DNA of 64,000 nt from NCBI GenBank assembly GCA_033002965.1, contig JAURVB010006131.1, positions 1 to 64,000 on the forward strand, in the 5' to 3' direction. Made by a program: the position numbers and the translations under genes. The notes beneath the pieces are model-generated. The model searched no databases and had not been told where the DNA came from. It was given only the letters and a program-made list of their open reading frames with translations. This stretch comes from Piper betle. Lineage: Eukaryota; Streptophyta; Magnoliopsida; Piperales; Piperaceae. Within the stretch, counting starts at the first letter, position 1, and the number at the start of each line of letters is the position of its first letter. This document shows, one piece after another, positions 34,647 through 44,704 of this stretch.

Positions 34647-36611
34647 TAGGGGTGGGCATTGGTAGGACGAACATCGGATGAATTATTGTCTGCGTCCATC
34701 CAAAATTTTGTCGGACAAAATTTGTCTGACCGACTTTGGACATCGAATTGTCAATCGGGCCCGAGCAATGTCCGCGACCAGTTGGAAATTACAGTATTCT
34801 CCTCTATGCCGCCGCTGCACTCTACGTTGCCAGCAAACCTCTGCTGGAACCATTGGAATCGGCTCGGCGAGCCTAACACATCTATGACGTCGACGTGCTC
34901 GACGAAGGTGGTGGCTCACCGGAAAATGACTAAACATAGGCGGTCGGTGGTGGGTGACTAGATCCGGCCGGCCTGGGCGGTGATGGGCTCCGCTCTTGTC
35001 GGGGAAGGTTGTGGGAGGGTCAGCAATGTCAAAGTGGTGACTGGACAGCCGCGGCGACGGTCGCCGGCGGCGGAATCGATGACGTGAGCACATGGCTAGG
35101 CTCGGCAATTCCGGTGTTGTGGAGGCTGGGAGACGGCAGGGGCGCTCGGGGCATCATGGCAATGCCGCGGTGCAGCCTGGCGACGACGATCAGCGGCGAC
35201 GACCATGACAAGCAAAAGGGGGCGGCATGGCAATGGTTTGGACGGGGAAGAGAAAATGGGTCAGGGGTTTGATTGATGGCAATATTGTAAATAAGATTTG
35301 ACTTGCCCATGTCTCTGGTCAATAATAATAACTAACTCGGAATAAATCCTAAAAAAATTCATAAAATCAGAAAAAATCCCATAAAATAAAATAAACACTA
35401 CAACATCGTAATGACATTCTATAACTATCAACCCCCCCACATTCCCCGTAACGCGTCCTAACATGGTAAGCAACCTAAAACTAATTCAACGATCAACTAT
35501 ATATAAAATAAAAAAATAATTGGCATACTCATATATTCTGATAACTAATTCTTTTCTGTTGTGTTCATGATGTTATCATCATATACTTGGGTATGCATGA
35601 CCCTTATAGCTCATACACTCGACCAGCGTCGGCTCAATACATGTATTCTAAAATATACTTGACTCGAACCGACAATTAAACCGATCGGTTCATAAGCATA
35701 AAACCCTGACTCAGATCGTTGGTTTTACATTATGTTTATAATGTGATATATTTTTTCGAAGATGGATCATACAAGTTCATTATTAAATGTAACTTAACAA
35801 AGTAGAGGCAAAAATGATAGCAAAAATTCGATTGCTAAAGAAGGAGAATATATCAACATTACATTATCAAAAAGAGAAAAATAATATTTGGTGTATGCGC
35901 CTATTTTGACAGAAAATATTAGAAGAATGAAACATCTCCTATTTATCGTTATTATGAAAAAAAAGTTTGAGGGAACTGAAAATTATGAAACTACTTATTT
36001 ATAGAGGTATATTGAAGGCAAATATCCTAATTTTAAAATAAAGAGGATATAAAACATGATTAATTAACTTTGTTGTATTTTTTTCATGTAGGTGAGTTAG
36101 ATGAAGAATCAATTATTACAATATATTATCTTTGAAGTATATGTAATATTAGACTATATTTTGATGTCAATGATTATTTTAAAGTTTCTATACATTGATT
36201 ATCTTTTGTTTGGCTTTAAAAATTTAGAGCATGTTAACTAAATTGTAAGTGGTTTAATATGATTATTAATGTGAATGTATAGTTCTAATTTTATAAATAT
36301 AAGAGTGACTTTTATCCTTTTTATATGTATGTTATTTTTGGATATTTAAGATATTAAATATCAAATTTATGTATAAACTTAATTAATTTTAGTGTATATT
36401 TATATTTTAAAATTTTCATAAACTATAATATTAGTCTTACAAATATTGAAGACATTTATTATTGATATAAAATATCGGACACTCGGTCGGTCGTTTGGTT
36501 GAACAAAAAATGTCCCTGTTTTGTTTGCTTTAATTTGGTTGATCAAATTCAGTAGGACATACTTTAGACATCGGACGGAAGGACAAACTTGGACGTCGGC
36601 GCCCACCCCTA
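34647..36611. mobile_element. hAT-type non-autonomous element with an LTR fragment inside
   Basis: The ends TAGGGGTGGGC and GCCCACCCCTA are perfect 11-bp inverted repeats of hAT type. The 8-bp flanks GTTGTGGT (34639-34646) and GTTTTGGT (36612-36619) differ at one position. Subterminal CGGAC/GTCCG-type motifs occur at both ends. It has no transposase. The left half contains 34800-35729, a truncated LTR; the right half (35730-36460) is AT-rich. Confidence 0.85.
34800..35729 (-). repeat. Truncated, diverged LTR fragment inside the hAT element
   Basis: Its right end reads GATCGTTGGTTTTACA, the reverse of the LTR start TGTAAAACC. The body follows the LARD LTR in minus orientation (GGCTCGGCGAGCC..., CATCTATGACGTCGACGTG, GATCCGGCCGGCC). 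About the first 0.9 kb of the LTR (sense) is present and the other two thirds are missing. No 5-bp duplication is apparent. Confidence 0.8.
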
Positions 36612-37278
36612 GTTTTGGTCCATTTGCACAATTGTGATATTTGTTAGAAATTCAAAAGCTCGACCTTGGCTCCAGCAGGATTGTTACAACCCCTTCCTAT
36701 ACCCCAACAAATATGGTTTAATTAGCATGGACTTCATCATTGGGCTGCCTAAGAGTAAGGCAAAAGATGACATCTTTGTAGTGGTCGATCGACTTTCAAA
36801 ATGTAGCTATTTTATTGTTATTGCTCATCCTTTCACAGCTCAGAAAATTGCTCAATTGTTCTTTGAGGAAATTTTCTAGCTTCATGGAATGCCAACTTCT
36901 ATAGTGTGTGATAGATATCCCACTTTCATAAGTTCTTTTTGGAATTAATTGTTCAGATTATAGGGGGTGGCATTTAATTATAGCTCTGCCTTCCATCCTC
37001 AAATAGATGGCCAAACAGAGATCAACAAAGTTTTGGAGCAATACTTACCGTGTTTTTCTGCATATCAACCACATACTTGGACTAAGTGGTTGCCTTGGAT
37101 TGAATTTTATTACAATACTAGTTTTCAGTCACCCATACGTATGAGTCCTTTTGAGGCCGTATATAACATGCCTCCTCCCACATTGTTATCTTACATTCTT
37201 ATTCTTGGAACAACAAGTAAAGTAGATAGACTTCTTTGTCACAGGGATCAGTTACTCCATGAATTGAGAAAAATTTAA
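36612..37278 (+). pseudogene. pol: gypsy integrase catalytic core
   Basis: After the hAT insertion come ISMDFIIGLPKSKAKDDIFV with the first catalytic Asp, HGMPTSIVCDR with the second, and FHPQIDGQTEINKVLEQYL with the Glu. The C-terminal part WTKWLPWIEFYYNTSFQSP and MSPFEAVYNMPPP is recognisable. Stops occur at about 36879, 36946 and 36961, and the frame ends at LLHELRKI (37278), well before the usual C-terminus. No chromodomain is left. Confidence 0.9.
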
Positions 37279-37467
37279 CATACTTGGACCGATCTTTGAG
37301 GAAGAACTAGAGGCAGCAGGACGGCTTCCTGCTCCCCTGTTTCTGATGGATTCCCAAGTGTTCGATCTCCATTTCTGTTGTTGTTCCCATGGCGCCGACG
37401 AAGCAGAACAGCAGGCAGAGCAGGGGATAGGACATTGTCGCCAACGCAGGTGAAGAAGATCCTACCA
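37279..37467 (+). repeat. Putative 3' end of the gypsy 3' LTR
   Basis: GC-richer DNA ending GAAGATCCTACCA right at the GTGTA duplication. Plant gypsy LTRs often end in a similar way, but without a second copy this remains an inference. Confidence 0.4.
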
Positions 37468-37875
37468 GTGTACTCTTCTCTGCTACAGGCGTTGTTTTGT
37501 TATCTTGGATGAGTTTTCAAGAAATTGTTGCTGCAGAGAACTTCCTCTACTGTTTTGGGATGATAATTGAGTTTATAGCTTTTGTAAAATTGAGGATACA
37601 ACATCCAGCTGCAAAACGACCATATAAGATACCAGTTGGAAACTACTGGTTCTATCTTGAAGTGCATCCCTCCAACCGTATTGATATGTGTGGTATTAGC
37701 TCTTGCTACATTCAAGGTGATGGTAATCAGCCTTCTAGCTGTATTAGTAGGCCTTGCCATGCAGCCGTGTTTAAAATACCTTGACAGTAAAATATGGGTG
37801 AGACTCTCTACTAGCTCTGAGCTCCCCGACTCGCATTTGGATAACGATGAATCTACAGGACCTTTGATAGAGTGA
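37468..37875 (+). pseudogene. PUT: Polyamine uptake transporter pseudogene, 3' portion
   Basis: Removing the gypsy insertion and one GTGTA joins ATGGGTGTA (18503) to CTCTTCTCTGCTACAGGC. This gives the expected [19 protein letters not shown], then [20 protein letters not shown] and RPYKIPVG. An extra A at about 37632 shifts the frame. The other frame continues [20 protein letters not shown] and [10 protein letters not shown] to a natural-looking end with stop at 37873-37875. Apart from this frameshift the end is well preserved, so decay looks moderate in age. Confidence 0.93.
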
Positions 37876-38940
37876 AACTAATGATAGTTATTGATATGGT
37901 CTGGATGTTTGTTTTTCCGAAGATAAGGTCTAGATGTACTGTTTCTTCTCAGATGTGTTTGGGTTTATTGATATTGTCTATCATCAAATTTCTCCGGCCT
38001 GTTGGGTTAATTGATATGGTCTAGATGTACTGAGACGTGTAGACGGAAATTTGTGTGCTCCGTGCCTTCTGCCTCTACATATTGTATATGTAATGTATAT
38101 TCGGTTGATCGGATAATTGGCGGCATTGATGCTTATTACTGCCCCTTTTCTCATTTTATAATATTTTGATATAAATGCAAAGGAAGTGTGAACATGAAAT
38201 TTGGTATTTAACAAATATAATATCAAGGCAGAGGTGAAATGATAATGATAAGCTGGTAGCTTAACTGAATATCTCAAATTCTTGTATTATATAATAAAAC
38301 AATATAGGTTTATGTATTAAAAGTTTATACGTTTGTTTAAAATTATTATTATCACGCCTATTTACTATTTTAATTAAATATACTTAAAACTCAAGTTTTA
38401 CTATTTTGTTACCCTCAACTTTCAAATCAAGATCATTTTATTTAACTAGAGTCAAACTATATTTAGCTCTTATCCTATTCGAACATTGGCAAATACAAAT
38501 CTAATTAAAAGATTCAATAGTAATGTAGAAAACTTAACTCTAGGGTTGAATTTACTTCAAGTTTTCCATATTTTGGATTGGCCCCGTCCTTATAATAAGG
38601 ATGGTATAGTAATAGTAATCGATTTAATCATATTATTTTATAAAATATTTTTTAATAATCGCATTGAAAAAGAAAGAACAAGAACATAAAAGTTATATAT
38701 AGACATTTTCTTATTTTATTTTTTTTCAGTGTCAAACCTATGCACGCATGGCACAATTCTTAAGCTCTGACCAAGTCGATTTTCCCTGGGCACACCCTCT
38801 TTCCCCTTCCACTCCCTTTCTCCAAGCTTCTTATTGCTCCACTCCCGCTTCACTTCATCCCTTCCTTTGTTGTAAAACTGGCCCAATTCCACTTGGAATT
38901 AGCAGACTCAGGTTGATTATGATCCAATTGATCCTGAATT
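37876..38940. other. AT-rich DNA downstream of the transporter
   Basis: Probably the old 3' untranslated region followed by intergenic DNA. No coding segment, RNA gene or clear repeat. Confidence 0.4.
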
Positions 38941-39498
38941 AATTTGGCTCGTCGTTGGGTGAGTTAGTGAGGGTGACAGCATCGTGGGGAGGATGGGATG
39001 GATGGCGGTAGCAGGGGCTGGGGGGGGGTGCGATAGCCATTGCACTCGCTAAAGTCGAGGGAGGGGAAGCGAACGGCGCCCTTGCGAGGGGTGGCGATTG
39101 TGGGGGGCGGGGTGGCAACTAGGCTGGCGGGGGGCAATGGTGGGGTGGTGGAGCCAGCAGCGGTGGTGTTCACAGGGCGGCAGTAATGGCGGCAGTAATG
39201 GCGCCAGTGTTGATGAGATAGAATTGGGGGAAAGAAATTGTCGATGACATTTTCGTAATTAAAAGTTGACTCGACTTCAACTCGAGTAAAAATTAATAAC
39301 AAATTTTAAATAATTTAAAAAAATAAAAAATAAATGAAAAAATAATATAAAATATCATATACACGGTAATATTAAAATGACATATTTTATAACTAATAAC
39401 CTATTAATTTTAAAGTAAATCGATTTTTGACGAATCGGTCCGATTCAATGACTCCTTTCCAATCTAATTCATCGACCGATTACAATTTTTGCAACTAT
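38941..39498 (+). mobile_element. Small non-autonomous TIR element, partial copy 4
   Basis: The right half matches copies 1 and 3: TTTTCGTAATTAAAAGTTGACTC, the module CTCGACTTCAACTCGAG, then AT-rich sequence with TATCATATACACGGTAATATT and the end AATCGGTCCGATT...TTGCAACTAT. A GC-rich core lies at about 38990-39220. By analogy the element should end at 39498 with duplication GGTCCCTTC, but I find no matching left flank, so the left side is lost or too diverged. Confidence 0.6.
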
Positions 39499-40087
39499 GG
39501 TCCCTTCACATGGCTAGAAACAAGGTACTTCTCGCAGTGGAGTTGTTTTTCTTTTATATATCCACTTTTTTTTCTTTCCTTCTCCAAAATTGGTTCTATT
39601 TTGGGACTTGTTTTCTTACATTTTTTACTGTCTATGCGCTTTTTTGTGTGTGTGATTTGTTTGGATATATTGGCGGTGTTTAGAGGTCGAGCAGGTGCTA
39701 CTCCTTGACGCTGGTCCATCCATACGGTCCCCTCTCCGAGGTGGCGTTGTGATAAAGGCCTGTAGAATTACCATTTACGTCAACTTTATTTTTTTGTTCT
39801 AAAATAAAAAAATGAATAAATTTTTTCATGAGTGTTAGTTATTATTTCTTGCTGCTATTGTATGGATTGTGCATGTTGTTTGTATCTGATATGTATCGAG
39901 TAGCGCATATGGTTTGGCTCTGCATTTTGTCTTTAGCAAACAGGTTGAAGTCGGTGTAGTGTTATATGGAATTCTAAAGTACTTACTTTCTTCAAACATT
40001 TCATTCATAGATTGCTAATTTTTTAATCTGAATCCAGGATTAAAGTATTGAGGAGGGTGAAGTTCACTTGCCAAAGCTTACTTTAAT
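39499..40087. other. Intergenic DNA, nothing recognised
   Basis: T-rich sequence with no supported feature between the small element and the next LTR. Confidence 0.4.
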
Positions 40088-43064
40088 TGTAAAATCCCAA
40101 AAATAATTAATTTATTTTATTTAAAGTTTTATAAAATTTGGAACAATTCTTAAATATTATTAAATTAAATTATTTTTCGGGAATTATATAATAAATTATT
40201 AATTATTATTTTTTACATATTAGTTTGGTGGTATTTATGGATTTTTTGTAATAAGCTTTATTTATTGTATTTTATTTTATTTTTAGTCGAATAAGGTTTG
40301 ACTACATGTTAAACCTGTTGGCCTTAGGTTGTGAGTTGTGAGGAGTGAGATTTGATTTTCAAACTCTTTTTATTAACGGCCTTTTTATTTTTTGTTATTA
40401 GTTATCTTTTTAGTATTTAATAAATTAAGCTACTTATGTAAAAAATTATAATAATTAATGAGGTAGTTGAATGTTATGGGTGAGTTGGTAAAATCTTAAT
40501 AGGATAAATTTTCAAGTATAATTTATAATTATATTATTATATCCTTTTCGGAGTAGAAAACTGATTAGGGATGTTAATTTGATAAAACATTATAAAGACT
40601 CTTACTTATCATTTTTATCTTCCCATGTACTAGACATCTACGATATTTTTTCTCCTCTTTTGTCGTCTCTTCCATATATCTTCTCTCGCATATAGGTATA
40701 CCTCTCATTCTCTCCCTCTCGTTATTTTAAAAACATGCATTTGTATTTGTTGTGTATTGAACAAATTTTCAGGTGTTTGTGCTTTTTTTGGTTTTGGGTT
40801 GATTAATGAGTGATAAATATTAATTAATTCATAATAAATTAAAATTTACTTGAATTAAATCAAGTGATAACATTAGTAATTGTTGATCATGTGTTTATTA
40901 TCTTACGTTTATTGATATGGATGAAAACATGCTTTATATTATTTATAATAACTAAATTATTATTATTATTATTATTATTATTTTTATTAGTGTTGGTGAT
41001 TTACGTATGTGGTTGTATTTTAAATTTATGATCATGTGGGATAATTATTAATAAATAATTGTTCATATAATATTAAATAAATATATTATGTTTTCATTTG
41101 GGATATGCATATTAATTATATTAGAAAATATTAATATATATTAGAGCTAATCATGATCTATGTGTTTGTTAATGGTTATAGTTAATTAATTAATGAATGA
41201 CATTTTAATTTATTCATTAATTGGTTATAATTAATTAAAGTAACAACGATGATGTCTTTATATCTTAATAAATTAATACGTGTATGTGATCATAAGTTAT
41301 TAATTATTAATCAAATCACAATTATAATTATTCATTGTTGGGTTAATTAAAATATTATAAATTCATGTGTACGAGTGTATTATAATTGTTTGTATGAGTG
41401 TATTATAATTATTGTATGAATATTTTATCAATTAAAATGGGATTAGTATTAAATTATCGTTTAGTATTTACAATTATTTATATTTATGATGTTCCTAATA
41501 AAATATAAAGATAAAAACCTTATGTTGTTGTATTGGTAAATTAAGGCATGAATTATTAAAATATATTAGTATAATAATTGGAAGCATTAAATCATAATAA
41601 CATACATAGAATAAATAAAGTTATAACCTTTATCGAGTTAAGTAATTTAAAATAATCTTACGAGTGATATTATTTGAATTTTAATACAAGCTATATTAAA
41701 TAATTGAATATAACAATCTAAATAATCTTAAGATAATTAATAGAGTAAGTGAAAAGTTAACAAATTTTTATTAATAAATATTCAAGTTATTATTAATAGA
41801 ATAAATAGCCGTTATTTATTAATAGCAATTAAATGTGATATTAATGAAATGTTTAAATAGTAACATAAATTTCTAGGATGGTAATTTTAATGTGATTTCT
41901 TTGGTTAAATAATTAATGCATCAAAGAAAATACACTAATATTAGTAATTAAATACATGCTAGTAAATTAAAAATTATTTTATCAATTTTTAAGAGTGAAT
42001 TGCGATTTGAATAATTGATTTAAAAGGTAAGCTATGACTTAATTGATTGTGTCCCATAAATAATTAATTATCCCACTAAATTTATTGTAAATATTGTAAA
42101 TTTAAAGTTTAATATTTTGTATGTTACATGTTTATTTTGTTGAGTTTTAATCAACGTATAATAAAGTCATTTCATTGCATAGATTTTTACTTGTATAAAA
42201 TTATGCTTATGTATAATTTTATTGTTTCATTTGTATTAGGATTGTGTGTAGTAGTTATGGAAGCCTCATCATAATTCCAAGTCTGTATAATTATTTTAAA
42301 TATTATATATTCAAATTTGGCAGCTTTGGTTGGCATGAGCTCACATTTGACCACTATACGCCCAGCGCAACCAGAGTTAAAGAATTGACTCAATTTGACA
42401 TGGGGCCGCACTTTTAAAATTCTTAAAAAATTAAATACTTGCCCCCATGTCGAAAGGGGTGGCATAGTATAATGACATAAGACGACTCATTATGCATTTG
42501 TGATACTGAGAGGGTGAACCAATAACAAATATTAATAATTACAGGTTGTGTGGGTCACGTAGCGTATGTGCATATATGAGATTGTAACTGGATGGGGCGA
42601 CCCCTCCCGGTATAATAAGAGCTTAACATAGACTCATAATCACTAAAACATTGAATTAATGATATTGTAGAATGTATTAATTTATTTCTTCTAATTATAT
42701 TACTTAGTATTTTTATCACTAATGCATAATTGCCTTCGTAGGTGTGAGTAGGAAAAAATAGGTAAAGTTGGGACAGATGGTGGACTATGTTATTAGACAA
42801 TTGATTTTTCTTATTCATTATTATACTTCTAGGTTGTTTGCATGACAATGGGATTTCGATTCGTTTCATGAGGTCTTAGTTGATTTTGAGCTTCGATGAT
42901 CTTATATTTTATTTAATTACATGACTTAAAATTTGAATTTTAACCAATTTTTTACGTCATTGATTTATTTATGATATTGATAAATTAATAGAAAATTAAT
43001 TTTTGAGACACTTAATTTATATTGTAATATTTGGCTTGTGGTTCGAAACGGGTAGGCCGTTACA
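40088..43064 (+). mobile_element. Long AT-rich LTR (different family), followed by a primer site
   Basis: It starts TGTAAAATCCCAAAAATAATT and ends GGGTAGGCCGTTACA. Right after it comes GATAGTATCAGAAACTC, a decayed initiator-Met primer-binding site, so this is a 5' LTR in plus orientation, about 2.98 kb. It is far more AT-rich than the other LTRs and lacks their CG core. (TTA)n occurs at about 40960-40985. I see no 5-bp duplication because the other end is rearranged. Confidence 0.75.
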
Positions 43065-43221
43065 GATAGTATCAGAAACTCTTGATTCTATGTTAGATGG
43101 TGAGGTAGACTAGAGATGTTAGTTAGGTTGTTTATCACGAGTCAAAGAAAGTCGTGGGATGGGGCTAGTAATGAGCCAAATGTAAGAATTTCGGGGACAA
43201 AATTTTCTACGGTAGGTGGAT
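43065..43221 (+). other. Collapsed retrotransposon interior: primer site to polypurine tract in 157 bp
   Basis: The primer-like TAGTATCAGA at about 43068 is followed within about 120 bp by AATTTCGGGGACAAAATTTTC (43188-43207) and a short purine run, the polypurine region that normally precedes a 3' LTR. All coding sequence between is gone. Confidence 0.6.
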
Positions 43222-43825
43222 TGTGAGATCCCTCAACTTAGTGTTACATCTAATACCTATTGGGCTTAAGATCCCTTTTATAAGTGGAAATAACTTATAG
43301 ATTATAAGTTAGAATAACCTATAGATCTTTGACATGGTTAACCACATTTGAAAAGATGATTTGGTATATTATGTTGTACTTTAAGCTGAGTCGTTACGCT
43401 AATTCTAATATGATAGGGTTCAACATTGATATTAGGGTAAAATCGAATTAGAACTTAACAAAATTTATGATAAATTGACATTACTAGGCTCAATTTAGGT
43501 GAATTACGGATAAATTGAGATCACCATTCTCAATTTAGGGTTCATTTTAGAAGGGTTGCGTCCAAGATTGTGCACTGCCCTCCATCGTGTTAAAACTAAA
43601 GATTGAATTGATTTATTTGTTAATGAAAATAGAGAGTACAACTTGTACTGTGAGATTCTTACATGCGTCTTATTACTAGACCATACATACCAGTTTACTC
43701 GTTTGTTATTATGTTGTCGAACTAAGAAAACATAGACCTGACTAATAGTAGACCCAACTATCATGATAGACCCAACTCATTTACTCGATAATATAATAAA
43801 GAGGTGTAACATAATCACAGGGACT
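43222..43825 (+). repeat. Start of a second, different LTR, then unassigned DNA
   Basis: TGTGAGATCCCTCAACTTAG follows the polypurine region at once, as an LTR start should. It does not resemble the LTR at 40088, so the two belong to different families. How far it runs is unclear. Nothing else is recognised up to the next element. Confidence 0.45.
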
Positions 43826-43834
43826 GGTTTTAGT

Positions 43835-44656
43835 CGGGGTTGCATGAATCGCCGATTCCAAATCAACTCGGATCGGAGGAAAACCGATTTAAAAAGCCCA
43901 TTGAATCGGTTTTCATCTGAATCGGTCCGTGAATCGGCCGATTCGAGCCGATTCTGACCGATTTGAGCCGATTCGGAATTGGCCCAAATCGGCCGATTCC
44001 GGGCGCAGGGGCGGAGAGCGGAGGGGTGGGGCGGGGGGCGGCGGCGGGGAGGGACAAGGTGGGGCTGGCGGGGGAGGCGGAGCGCGGCAGATGCAAGGCG
44101 AGGTGCGGCAGGTGAGGGCGGGGCTGGGCGGGGCGAGCGAGGACGGGGCGGGCAAGGGCTGGGGCAGGTGAGGGAGGGGCTGGCGGGGAGAGGCGGGGCG
44201 CAGCGGGCGCAAGGCAAGGAGCGGCGGGCGAGGGGCGGGGCGGGGTGGGGCTGGTCTGGGGGGGAGGGGGGCGGGGAGCGGCGGGGCACGAGCGGGCCCA
44301 GGGCCGGGCAAGTCTGGGGGGAGGGGGGTGCGGCGGCGGTAACGACGGGGAAGGAGGGCGGATGCGGGAGAAAAATGGCGAGGGAAAGAAATAACACTCA
44401 GTGGCATTCTCGTAATTAAAACTTAACTCGTATTCGACTTGAGTAAAAAACAATAACTAACTTTAAATAATTCAAAAAAAATCTTAAAAAATATCATAAA
44501 ATATAATACACACAATAATATCAAAATGAAATCAATATCTAATTTTTATATATTTATATTATGAGTTATCAAATTATTATATATGGCCGATTTAGACCTA
44601 TTCAGACTGATTCAACTGAATGGATTCCTGTCCGATTTAGACTAATTTCAATTCAT
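43835..44656 (+). mobile_element. Small non-autonomous TIR element, copy 3 (9-bp TSD)
   Basis: The element is 822 bp and is flanked by perfect 9-bp duplications GGTTTTAGT (43826-43834 and 44657-44665). The left end is GGGGTTGCATGAATCGCCG, and the right end reversed starts ATGAATTGAAATTAG. A G-rich core (about 43985-44370) is open on both strands by chance. Then come GGCATTCTCGTAATTAAAAC, the ACTCG..CGAGT module and the AT-rich arm, as in copy 1. It lies just upstream of the Ku80 pseudogene. Confidence 0.85.
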
Positions 44657-44704
44657 GGTTTTAGTTTGCTTACCCTTTTAAATTTGGTACATTGTAATCA
44701 TCAG

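Larger units (their letters stand above)
18504..37467 (+). mobile_element. Degenerate Ty3/gypsy retrotransposon (Reina-like), host of three nested insertions
   Basis: It is bounded by a perfect 5-bp duplication GTGTA (18499-18503 and 37468-37472) of the transporter coding sequence and has ends TGGTA...TACCA. Once the three inserts are removed, about 4.1 kb remain with the order gag, protease, RT-RNaseH, integrase, which is the Ty3/gypsy order. The RT motifs look like the plant Reina chromovirus lineage. No matching LTR pair is visible. The first roughly 200 bp look like the 5' part of an LTR, and the last 190 bp (37279-37467) look like the 3' part of one. Both LTR-internal junctions were therefore probably deleted. 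Stops and indels in every domain make it inactive. Confidence 0.88.

Noticed and set aside
33040..37278. Integrated pararetrovirus
   Set aside because: Domain order is protease, RT, RNase H, integrase with a gypsy gag. No movement or coat protein is seen, and integrase is absent from plant pararetroviruses.
43777..44453. Proline-rich 160-206-codon minus-strand frames
   Set aside because: They fall in the G-rich core of the small transposon, are open in all three frames, and cross its left end and target duplication.
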